From Vibrio sp. MEBiC08052 (lineage in GTDB: Bacteria > Pseudomonadota > Gammaproteobacteria > Enterobacterales > Vibrionaceae), in assembly GCF_001506075.1 (NCBI RefSeq), contig NZ_KQ947475.1, positions 3,863,130 through 3,927,129 on the forward strand: DNA of 64,000 bases. The letters are read 5' to 3'. Positions within the stretch are counted from its first letter, which is position 1, and each line of letters begins with the position of its first letter. The notes below the pieces were generated by a model, which saw nothing but the letters and a program-made list of their open reading frames with translations, was not told the origin of the DNA and did no database searches. Positions 17,817 to 25,682 of this stretch are shown here, piece after piece. A program made the position numbers and the translations under genes.

Positions 17817-17905
17817 ACTTAACTACGAATTTTTACCGTCGATCCGGTCAGTGAAGGCACGACATCAATCCGCAATGCCATTTGCTCTTTCAGATCTGCA
17901 ACGTG
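17817..17905. repeat. Duplicated 3' end of sbcC
   Basis: This stretch closely matches the 3' terminus of sbcC at about 18672-18762; 50 consecutive bases around 17864-17913 are nearly identical, and matching continues toward the stop codon. It encodes no complete gene. It marks one edge of the 17.9-18.66 kb unit, whose other edge is the genuine sbcC end. Confidence 0.85.
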
Positions 17906-18145
17906 AGACGAGGTGCAGGCGGAGCACAGTTTCTCGATAATATGACCACCTCGGGCGATGCCCCGGATGATGTGATTGCTGTGAAGGTTGGCTTCAAACT
18001 ATATCAGGATTACAGCGATTCGTTAGCAACATTGACCTCATCGGAGTTAATGAAACGGTTGGAGCAAGCGAGTTTTTCTGACGCAGCTCGTGACATTCAT
18101 TTATGTTTTCACCCCCACAGAAAAGAATTAGAAAATGAAAGCTAG
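17882..18145 (+). pseudogene. C-terminal fragment of an unknown (possibly effector) gene
   Basis: An 87-codon reading frame whose first codons lie in the duplicated sbcC end, so its apparent start is an artefact of the junction. From about 17906 it reads like the end of a larger protein (GAGGAQFLDNMTTSGDAPDD ... CFHPHRKELENES). Its last 11 bases overlap the following intact gene, and the same tail is preserved in the remnant at 15399. I do not recognise the parent family. Confidence 0.55.
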
Positions 18146-18554
18146 TCCAGTCAAAATAATTCGAATGATTCTTTTATTGATATGCATCGGTTTTATCGTT
18201 GCTTTTTTCTTTCCGAAACGGATGTTCATTCATTACAACAACCCAGAAAAGCCGATACAGGTTTGGCTATATCAGTATGACGATACATCAGAAATCAAAG
18301 ATGTTTCACAAGGGCCAGTGATGTTTGTCATTAAACGGCCATGGCTAGCGACTTTTTTCTCACCGGATATTTTGGCCTCAGTCAGTTGGTCTTACAAAAA
18401 TCAGCGTTCAGTGATTGATGCGCTGGATATGATCGCCGAAGAAGGGCAACCCGATTTACACAATGTGTGTCGATTGGACCTCTATCTTGACGACCATGCA
18501 AAACTGCTTCGCTATGAAGAGACCGACTTTCTGTTTTTGAATTTCTGTTGGTGA
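18135..18554 (+). CDS. Uncharacterised membrane-anchored protein
   Basis: 139 residues with an N-terminal transmembrane segment (IIRMILLLICIGFIVAFFF) and a soluble C-terminal domain rich in acidic residues (DLYLDDHAKLLRYEETDF). Its start overlaps the preceding fragment by 11 bases. A truncated copy lies at 15469-15612. The likely topology is a periplasm-facing domain held in the inner membrane. An immunity role for the partner fragment is possible but unproven. Confidence 0.6.
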   Translation: MKASPVKIIRMILLLICIGFIVAFFFPKRMFIHYNNPEKPIQVWLYQYDDTSEIKDVSQGPVMFVIKRPWLATFFSPDILASVSWSYKNQRSVIDALDMIAEEGQPDLHNVCRLDLYLDDHAKLLRYEETDFLFLNFCW

Positions 18555-18671
18555 GTTTTTGGCGGTAAAACGGGAAGTATTGCCCTCTTTCGACCGAAAA
18601 ATAAAGAACCGTTAGGGCGTGTATCTACCATGCGTATGCAATCATGACTCGGCTGATGTTTCCCCCAGCGC

Positions 18672-21600
18672 TTAACGATGCACTTTGACGGTTGATCCAG
18701 TCAGTGAAGGCACGACATCAATCCGCAATGCCATTTGCTCTTTCAGATCCGCGACGTGGGAGATGATACCGATCATTCGCCCGGTTTGTTGCAGATCAAC
18801 CAGCGTCTGGATCGCCAGATCAAGCGATTCCGGATCTAAGCTACCAAAGCCTTCATCAATGAATAAGGTTTCCAGCCGGATACCACCACTGTATGACTGA
18901 ACCACATCAGATAAACCTAAAGCGAGCGCCAGTGCTGCCATAAAAGACTCACCACCGGATAGTGTTGCCACATCGCGGGTTTTGCCGGTGTAACCATCTT
19001 CCACCACCAGATCAAGACCACGACCAGCGATGCCTTTGAACCCCTCTGTTTTCCGCACCAGCGTATAGCGGCCTTTACTCATTAAGCTCAGCCGCTGAGA
19101 GGCCTGAATCAGAACGTCATCGAGCAAGACCCCCAATACAAAACGATGCAGACTGATCCGGCTCCCCGTTTTGCCGCTGGCGACGTCATAGAGAGTGCCG
19201 TAAACCTGATACTCTTTTTCCAGTTTGGCGTTTTGCGCGTGTAGCCGAGCAATATCTTGGCGCACTTTTTCCAATCGTTCGAAGGTTGAGTGGATGGCAT
19301 CAAGCTGCTGACGAGCGTCGGTATAGGTTTGTTGTGTCTGAGTCTGGGTTATATTCAGCGCTTCCAGATCCGGTCTATGGGCATCTTTCAAGGCTGCGGT
19401 TAAGTCAGCCAGTGTCTGTTCCAGACGGGTTTGGGTCTGTTTGAATTCATCCAGCTCTTGCTGCCACTGCTGGATCTCCTGCTCGGTTCTCTGACTGTCG
19501 AGGTAGTGTTGTTCATCGTTGAAATGGCTCACCGCCAGTGCTTGGTGCCATTCGGCTTCTGCTACAGTCAAGCGTGTTTTGGCTTGTTGCAGTAACTCCT
19601 GATTGGTGGTGATCTGACTGTTGAGGTTCGAATAAGCCAGTGTTGCTTGTTGCAACGCAGTCTGTGTGGTCGTCAATGCTTGATTAAGGGTATCGATCTG
19701 TTGCTGTATCGTAGCTATTTCCTGATTAATTTTAGTGACGTTGTCACGATTTGGGTCAATTGATTCGCTGAGCTGGCGCAATTGCTCCTGACTGGCACTC
19801 AGCTGGGAATCGTTAACCACGATTTGTTGCTGGAGTTCGGCCAGTTTGTGTTCTCCGGTTTCACAACGTTGATTGAGCTTTGTGACGGCTTGCGTCATGT
19901 GTTCCGGATTGAGAGTGGATAAGTATTGCAGGCGGTCATGTTTGGCTTGCAAATCTTGTTGGAGCTGTGCCGGCTGAACTGAAGCTTGCTCACCAAGTTG
20001 TGTGGTTAACTCATTCAAGCGCTGCTCGGTCTGGGTGATCAATGCTTGATGTTGGTCGAGCTGAGCGCAAAGCTGATGATAGTGCTGCCATGCCTGCTGC
20101 TGTTCAGCACGGGCTTGCCGTATTTGCGCTTTAGTGACTTCGGTATCGGTTAAGACTGCAGGGGAAGGGTGCTCACAACTGCCACAGACCGGACACGCCT
20201 CACCGGGATGAAGTTTCCGGGCCAGAATGGCAGCTTGCACGTTGTGCCACTGCATTTCTAACTGGTCAGCTTGTTGTTGCGCTGCTTCAAAGGCTTGTTT
20301 TGCTTGTTGGATAGCTGCGGTTTTTTGTGGTGTCTGTTCCACCGCTTGCTGACGCTGTTTTTGAAGGCTTGCAAGCTGATTGAGGTCGGTCGCTAAACGC
20401 TGCATACGGGCAATTTCAGCTTCAATTACTGGTTTTTCAGCCATTTCAGTTTGGGCTTTCTCGAATGCCTGTCGGGCTTGCTCGGCTTCGCGGATCAGTT
20501 TTTCTTTATAGTCAATATATTGGGTCTGAGTTGCCTCAAGGCGCTGTTTCTGGCTGGTATATTCCGCGATCTTGTTTTCGAGAGCTTGTTTTTCGGCTAG
20601 TTTGGTTTTGAGATTTTCTAACTGATAGCCCGTTTTCGTCAGTTCAGGAACCTGCTTGGCTCGTTCTGTTGCTGCATCGAGTGCGGCTTGTTTGTGCTGC
20701 TGTTCAGTTTGCGCTGCGTCGCGTGCTTGTTCCTGAGTGGTGATTTTTTGCTGAAACTCGTCTACTTGCTTGGCTGCATTGATCCAATTGACATAAGGCA
20801 GTTGGATTTTGGCCGCATTGCGCGCGGTCTCCAGCTGTTGTTGCTTTGCTACCATGTGCATGCTTTGTTCGAGATGAGTGTTCAGTGCCGATTGCGCGTG
20901 ACTGAAGCGGTCAAAATCCTGATTGAGCGCTTGCGCTTTTTGAATTTCGGATTTGATCTGATTGAGGGCAGACAGGGCGGTTTGCTCTTGATGACGGGCC
21001 GCTTCGAGCTGTTGGGCAAATTCGCTTTGTTGTTCATCGAGTGCCGGTTCAGAGGTGACACCGGCCACTTGTAAGGCACCGCGAATCTGGTTATCGAATT
21101 CGTTTTTAGCTTGGCTGATATCACTGGCTTTATCTTTGAGTGCAAATTCGATTTTCTTATAGATATCAGTCTGAAACAGTTGACCGAAAATGGCTTCCCG
21201 ATCTTTGGAGCTGGCCAGTAACAGCTCGCGGAATTGCCCTTGGGGTAGCACCATCACCTGACGAAACTGTGTTTCATTGAGACCAATCAAGGTCGTCACT
21301 TCGGTTTTGACCTGCGCGGTTTTGGCAGTGATGAGTTTTTCTGCATCAATATCGGTGATGTCATACAGCGCTGCACTATGCTTGCGGACGGTGGTCCCTT
21401 CGCCGCGACTTTTGGGGACTTGCTGTTCCGGGCTGCGGGTGACCCGGTAGACTTTATTGTGCAGGGCAAAAGTCAGGGTGACTTCTGTCGGGGTATCGGC
21501 GCTGGCGAGATCACTGCGCATTTGAACGCTCTGACGTTCATTACCGGTAGTTTTGTCATACAGGGCAAAGCAGATTGCATCCAGAATCGAGGTTTTGCCT

Positions 21601-21716
21601 GAACCGGTCGGGCCATTAATCAGAAACAGCGGGTGACGCCCCAGACGGGTAAAATCAATCTGTTCGGTTTTAGCAAACGGGCCAAAGGCCTGCATGGTCA
21701 GTTGTAATGGTGTCAT
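18672..21716 (-). CDS. sbcC: Exonuclease SbcC, ATPase subunit of SbcCD
   Basis: 1014 residues, within the usual SbcC range. With SbcD it forms the Rad50-Mre11-type nuclease that cleaves DNA hairpins and processes blocked ends. The Walker A motif is NGPTGSGKTSILDAICFALY near residue 35. Long coiled coils flank a zinc-hook CPVCGSCEHPSP near the middle. The ABC signature (ATLSGGESFMAALALALGL) and the Walker B segment ETLFIDEGFGSLDPESLD are near the end. It starts nine bases after sbcD and is presumably cotranscribed. Its 3' end is duplicated at 17817-17905. Confidence 0.95.
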   Translation of the reverse strand: MTPLQLTMQAFGPFAKTEQIDFTRLGRHPLFLINGPTGSGKTSILDAICFALYDKTTGNERQSVQMRSDLASADTPTEVTLTFALHNKVYRVTRSPEQQVPKSRGEGTTVRKHSAALYDITDIDAEKLITAKTAQVKTEVTTLIGLNETQFRQVMVLPQGQFRELLLASSKDREAIFGQLFQTDIYKKIEFALKDKASDISQAKNEFDNQIRGALQVAGVTSEPALDEQQSEFAQQLEAARHQEQTALSALNQIKSEIQKAQALNQDFDRFSHAQSALNTHLEQSMHMVAKQQQLETARNAAKIQLPYVNWINAAKQVDEFQQKITTQEQARDAAQTEQQHKQAALDAATERAKQVPELTKTGYQLENLKTKLAEKQALENKIAEYTSQKQRLEATQTQYIDYKEKLIREAEQARQAFEKAQTEMAEKPVIEAEIARMQRLATDLNQLASLQKQRQQAVEQTPQKTAAIQQAKQAFEAAQQQADQLEMQWHNVQAAILARKLHPGEACPVCGSCEHPSPAVLTDTEVTKAQIRQARAEQQQAWQHYHQLCAQLDQHQALITQTEQRLNELTTQLGEQASVQPAQLQQDLQAKHDRLQYLSTLNPEHMTQAVTKLNQRCETGEHKLAELQQQIVVNDSQLSASQEQLRQLSESIDPNRDNVTKINQEIATIQQQIDTLNQALTTTQTALQQATLAYSNLNSQITTNQELLQQAKTRLTVAEAEWHQALAVSHFNDEQHYLDSQRTEQEIQQWQQELDEFKQTQTRLEQTLADLTAALKDAHRPDLEALNITQTQTQQTYTDARQQLDAIHSTFERLEKVRQDIARLHAQNAKLEKEYQVYGTLYDVASGKTGSRISLHRFVLGVLLDDVLIQASQRLSLMSKGRYTLVRKTEGFKGIAGRGLDLVVEDGYTGKTRDVATLSGGESFMAALALALGLSDVVQSYSGGIRLETLFIDEGFGSLDPESLDLAIQTLVDLQQTGRMIGIISHVADLKEQMALRIDVVPSLTGSTVKVHR

Positions 21717-21725
21717 GGATGTCTC

Positions 21726-22859
21726 TTACTGCCGGGTCAGTTGGTTGATGATGTCGCTGATAGCGCGATCTTGTTCTGCCGATAATTCGTTATCTTGCAC
21801 TTCAACGAAGAAATCGCGAAACATGTCGATCTCACTGCGGGCCAGTCTGGCCGTTGCCATGGTTTGTTCAACGCCAATCAACATGCCCGGCTTTTCCAAA
21901 TGCAGCACATTGGGATAGACGGTGCGGAGTTTTTCCATCGGATTGAGAATGGCGTGTTTATCCGTCAGCCGCACCAGCAGATAATCGTGATGCTGTGGAT
22001 CGGTTTTGCCCTGTTCAAGAATGGTGTTCAGCTCACCCTCAAGGATCCGCATTTCATGCGGTGCGGTGAGTTCGACCCGTTCGGCAGAGACAAAACCGTC
22101 CTGATTCAATTCGACCAGTGTGAATCCTTTCTTGTGATGCTGTTCACTGAAGCTGTACTTCATTAAAGAGCCGGAATAGCGAATGTGCGCCGCACCTTTT
22201 TGCTGAGGCTGATGCAAATGGCCGAGGGCGACATAGTCGAAATCGATAAAATGTTCATGGCTGACCCGATCCGAGCCCCCGATCGAAAGTGGTCTTTCGG
22301 ACTCGGACTCAATTGCCCCATCGACAAAACAGTGACTGATCAGCACCTGTTTTTGGGTGGAAGAAGCGTGCTCGCGAACTTTCCGGGTCAGTAACTGATG
22401 GGCTTCATCGTGTGTAGAGACTGAAGTATGAAACGCGGCCCGAACGGTTTCAGGATCACTGTAAGGAATGCCATAGAAGGCGACCTCACCGGCAGATTGA
22501 CTCTCAAGGATAACCGGTTCCAGCATTTGGTCAAAATCACTGATAATGTGCAAGCCGGCATTTTTCATCTGCTCAGCTCCGAAGCCGAGCCGTTCTGCAC
22601 CGTCGTGATTCCCCGGGATGAGAATCATCGGTGTATTAAGGGTGCCGCAAATCTGGTTGATGACTTGATTCAAGAGTTCGATTGCCACCGTCGGCGGCAC
22701 GGAACGATCATAAATATCACCGGCAACAATCACTGCATCAACCGGGTTTTCCTCGATAAAAGCGACCAATTGTGCCAACACGGCTCTTTGATCGGCAATC
22801 AGTGAAACGCTGTGAAACTGGCGGCCAAGGTGCCAGTCTGAAGTATGGATAAATTTCAT
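21726..22859 (-). CDS. sbcD: Exonuclease SbcD, nuclease subunit of SbcCD
   Basis: 377 residues of the Mre11-type metallophosphoesterase family. The metal-binding motifs are clear: HTSDWHLGRQFH at the N-terminus, VIVAGDIYDRSVPP, PGNHDGAERLGF and LGHLHQPQ. It supplies the Mn-dependent nuclease activity of SbcCD. First gene of the sbcDC operon, transcribed away from the second split TPS operon. Confidence 0.95.
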   Translation of the reverse strand: MKFIHTSDWHLGRQFHSVSLIADQRAVLAQLVAFIEENPVDAVIVAGDIYDRSVPPTVAIELLNQVINQICGTLNTPMILIPGNHDGAERLGFGAEQMKNAGLHIISDFDQMLEPVILESQSAGEVAFYGIPYSDPETVRAAFHTSVSTHDEAHQLLTRKVREHASSTQKQVLISHCFVDGAIESESERPLSIGGSDRVSHEHFIDFDYVALGHLHQPQQKGAAHIRYSGSLMKYSFSEQHHKKGFTLVELNQDGFVSAERVELTAPHEMRILEGELNTILEQGKTDPQHHDYLLVRLTDKHAILNPMEKLRTVYPNVLHLEKPGMLIGVEQTMATARLARSEIDMFRDFFVEVQDNELSAEQDRAISDIINQLTRQ

Positions 22860-23196
22860 CAGTGTTGATTTCTTGAGTCGTGAGCCAGAGCGGCATAGGT
22901 AAAGTTCGGAAGACCAAAGACTAGCTTATCCGAGCTGAACTGCAAAGGGAATGGTGTCGGGTCATCGTTGTTGAACTTTGACGCCTGAGTCGTAAAACGC
23001 TGTACATGGTGGCCAAAGAATCGGTAAAGCCGTAAGCACTTATCGTCGTTTATATATCATTAAAATAAATGTAATTGGACGATGACAAGTTAGTTTTTGA
23101 ATATATTAATACTGACGCCGGTTGATTGAATTCTGATAATGCCTGGCGGCTATTTGTGAACAAAATATTATTATAAATGTTCACTTGTTGAATTTT
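22860..23196. other. Divergent intergenic region sbcD / split-TPS operon 2
   Basis: About 340 bases with no credible gene. The sbcD promoter must lie at the left side. The right part becomes A/T-rich and leads into the palindrome module of operon 2. Confidence 0.5.
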
Positions 23197-23242
23197 ATAT
23201 CAGTGATATGATTTGCTCACTGAAATTGACATTATCATGACA
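23197..23242 (+). promoter_or_regulatory. Two-palindrome control module of split-TPS operon 2
   Basis: ATATCAGTGATAT (23197-23209, perfect around its central base) and TGACATTATCATGACA (23227-23242, one mismatch in the arms) are 17 bases apart, as in operon 1. The short ATTTGC after the first palindrome is also conserved. It lies 90-135 bases before the possible start codons. Confidence 0.6.
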
Positions 23243-23331
23243 TAAGAAAAGTTAATTCGTTAGGGGTTTATCATGATTTGATAAACGTTTTCATTTAAAT
23301 GTAAAAATATCTCTGAATCGTAGGTATCACA

Positions 23332-25635
23332 TTGGCTAATATAAATAGGAAACTGAACGTCGGATATGGGGCTTCGGTGAAATACGTATGGCTCATTATT
23401 TGTCTCTCTTTGATTTCAATATGTCACTCGGCAGTGGCAGCTATCAATGTAAAAGATGAAGGCAGCCGTGCTGATCAAACATCTGTGCTCAATCAATCCG
23501 GTCAATATTATGTCCGGATTGCGAAGGCAAATGAGCAAGGGGTATCGGTAAATTACTTTAAAACGTTTAATGCGCAAGGAAAAAATATTGTCTTGCTCAA
23601 CTCGTTAGTGATGAACCCGAAAATCGGCAACTCTCCGGCTCAGACGATCGTATTGGTCGTCGATCAAAATCAACAGGCAAATATTCAATCGGTTCGGGTT
23701 GAGGGACATGCGGCAGATGTGGTGCTTGTTGCTCCCGGCGGAATTCAGTGTCAAGGCTGTTCTATCGAGAATACCGAGCGGGCAACGCTCGCAACCGGTA
23801 CCGTGCAGTTGGAGAATGGCGAACTGACGGGGATTGATGTCAGCGGTGGGACGGTCACAATTAACGGTAACGGACTGGCGGCGACCGATTTATCGTTATT
23901 AGATATTGCCGCAGGTCGTGTTTTGGTTGATGGCCCGCTCCGTACTAATATGAAAGGCAGCCTTTCAACTCGCAACCATCAGGAAGTGAAAGAAATTGAT
24001 GCCGGTGGTAATTTAGAAGTCTCGAATGGTGACGTTCAAATTATTGTGGGTAAAAACCACTTCCGTTATACCGACCGTCGGTCTGATGCGCATTATCAAC
24101 AGTTTAATCGTAAATCTTATCAAAACGCATCAAACGCCTTAGAGATCACCGATAAAGGCCGGATTTCAGTCGGTAACCTTCACCTTGAATCAACTTATGA
24201 TTTAGGGTCTATTTGGGTCAAAGGGTTAATTAAAACACAGGGCAACTGGACGTATGTCGGCCGATATAATGAACGAAGTATTATTCCTTTAGAGTCGGTT
24301 TCGATTAAATCAAATGGCAATATCTACTTGTCTGAGCAAATTATTGCCACCAATAAAGTTGATGTTGAATCCACCCGGGCAATTCATATTGCCGCATTGT
24401 CTGCAGGTAATAATTATCTGCTCGATAGTATTCAGGGCGCAGAAATCAAAGTGGTTGCGGTTGGTGACATTAAAAACCTTGGTGCAATTTCCGGGGAGTC
24501 TGTTTATTTTACCGGACAGAGTATTGTCAATGAGGGGGATATTGAAGCGACTCGCGACCTTTACTTGAATGGTCAGAGCGGGGTGAAAAACCAATATGGC
24601 GGTATTATTCTGGGTGAGAATATTGAGTTAACTTCTCAGCAGGATGTTATCAACGGTCAATATTATCCGTTCAAGCCGGCTGAAATATGTGCAATGCTCC
24701 GTGTAGTCAATCGTTCTCCTTCGATTGAAGTGGGTGGGAAATTAGCGGTACCGCCGTTTAAAGGATGTGGCAAAGTTGCCGCAAAATCTCTGAGTGCTTA
24801 TATCTTAGGTCAGAATATCAAGGTCGTTGCTCAGAATTTTACCAATGCCAACCCTTATGAAGTCTCAAGAAACAGTTATACCGATCCCGAACTCAATTTA
24901 GATTTGACTCAGAGTGAGCAAGTGGTCGTTTCTGCCGAATCGATCATGGATATCCGAGTGAGTGAACGGTTCTGGAATATGTCAGCGCTTGTCGAATCCT
25001 GGACGGGCAACGTCATTTTACAGGCACCGATTATCGATAATGAACGTTACCATATCTGGGCCGACACGTATGTGAAAGTAGTCGGTGACCCGAACGGGAC
25101 CCATACCAATCAAAATATTCAGTACCTGAAGGTGCTGTCGCCTCCGGCAAAACTAAATGTCGGTCAGGATCTGATTCTGAACAGTGACATGCTCAATAAC
25201 GAGCATAGTAGTGTTGAAGTGAAGCGCGACGTTTCCGGTTCGGTCAATAAAATCTGGATGGAAGGGCTGAAAATTCGGGATATTTTTGAACAGACCACCG
25301 TCACGCCGCATTCAAAGCGTTACTGTAGTAAGCGTGTATTTGGCCACTGCATCAAACATAAGAGAAAACATTGGACGACGTCCAGCGTTGCACTGACCAA
25401 GAATAGTAAGACTGCTGAGTATCCATTTATCTTCCTTGTTGACGGACATATTCATGAAGGCTTCGGCAGTGAATACAGCATGTTGCAGAGTATTACCTTC
25501 GGCCCTGAAGCATCTGCTTATGATCCCAAACCGATGCCCCAACCGGTGAAACCCGGAAAACCTGGAAAATTCGTTCCGATTACCGCCAGCGACGTGACCT
25601 TCTTTGTCCAAAATCCTGATTATAAAGGGGATTAA
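23332..25635 (+). CDS. TPS-domain exoprotein, N-terminal half, copy 2
   Basis: 767 residues, colinear with the protein at 6380 and clearly paralogous throughout (shared LSLLDIAAGRVLVD, NFTNANPYEVSRNSYTDPEL, HIHEGFGS). The signal region YVWLIICLSLISICHSAVAA is well formed. The TPS segment reads VAPGGIQCQGCSIENTERA, so the NPNG motif is again changed, here to APGG. The Cys-containing segment KRYCSKRVFGHCIKHK and the proline-rich tail are kept. It lacks about 25 residues present in copy 1 around the KEGEQG insertion. The start is TTG 23332 or GTG 23377; the latter gives a compact signal peptide. Confidence 0.8.
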   Translation: MANINRKLNVGYGASVKYVWLIICLSLISICHSAVAAINVKDEGSRADQTSVLNQSGQYYVRIAKANEQGVSVNYFKTFNAQGKNIVLLNSLVMNPKIGNSPAQTIVLVVDQNQQANIQSVRVEGHAADVVLVAPGGIQCQGCSIENTERATLATGTVQLENGELTGIDVSGGTVTINGNGLAATDLSLLDIAAGRVLVDGPLRTNMKGSLSTRNHQEVKEIDAGGNLEVSNGDVQIIVGKNHFRYTDRRSDAHYQQFNRKSYQNASNALEITDKGRISVGNLHLESTYDLGSIWVKGLIKTQGNWTYVGRYNERSIIPLESVSIKSNGNIYLSEQIIATNKVDVESTRAIHIAALSAGNNYLLDSIQGAEIKVVAVGDIKNLGAISGESVYFTGQSIVNEGDIEATRDLYLNGQSGVKNQYGGIILGENIELTSQQDVINGQYYPFKPAEICAMLRVVNRSPSIEVGGKLAVPPFKGCGKVAAKSLSAYILGQNIKVVAQNFTNANPYEVSRNSYTDPELNLDLTQSEQVVVSAESIMDIRVSERFWNMSALVESWTGNVILQAPIIDNERYHIWADTYVKVVGDPNGTHTNQNIQYLKVLSPPAKLNVGQDLILNSDMLNNEHSSVEVKRDVSGSVNKIWMEGLKIRDIFEQTTVTPHSKRYCSKRVFGHCIKHKRKHWTTSSVALTKNSKTAEYPFIFLVDGHIHEGFGSEYSMLQSITFGPEASAYDPKPMPQPVKPGKPGKFVPITASDVTFFVQNPDYKGD

Positions 25636-25637
25636 TC

Positions 25638-25682
25638 ATGGTCTATCGTCATGTATTCGTGAATATAAATGTAATTGAATGA
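25638..25682 (+). CDS. 14-codon relay ORF, copy 2
   Basis: It begins two bases after the upstream stop, behind AAAGGGG, and its TGA overlaps the ATG of the next large gene (ATGA). The first residues (Met-Val-Tyr-Arg-His-Val-Phe) resemble those of the operon 1 relay ORF. It is probably a translational coupling device. Confidence 0.4.
   Translation: MVYRHVFVNINVIE

Noticed and set aside
24310..24594. A 94-codon minus-strand frame inside the copy 2 TPS gene
   Set aside because: It is a shadow of the plus-strand gene, which is confirmed by its paralogue at 6380.
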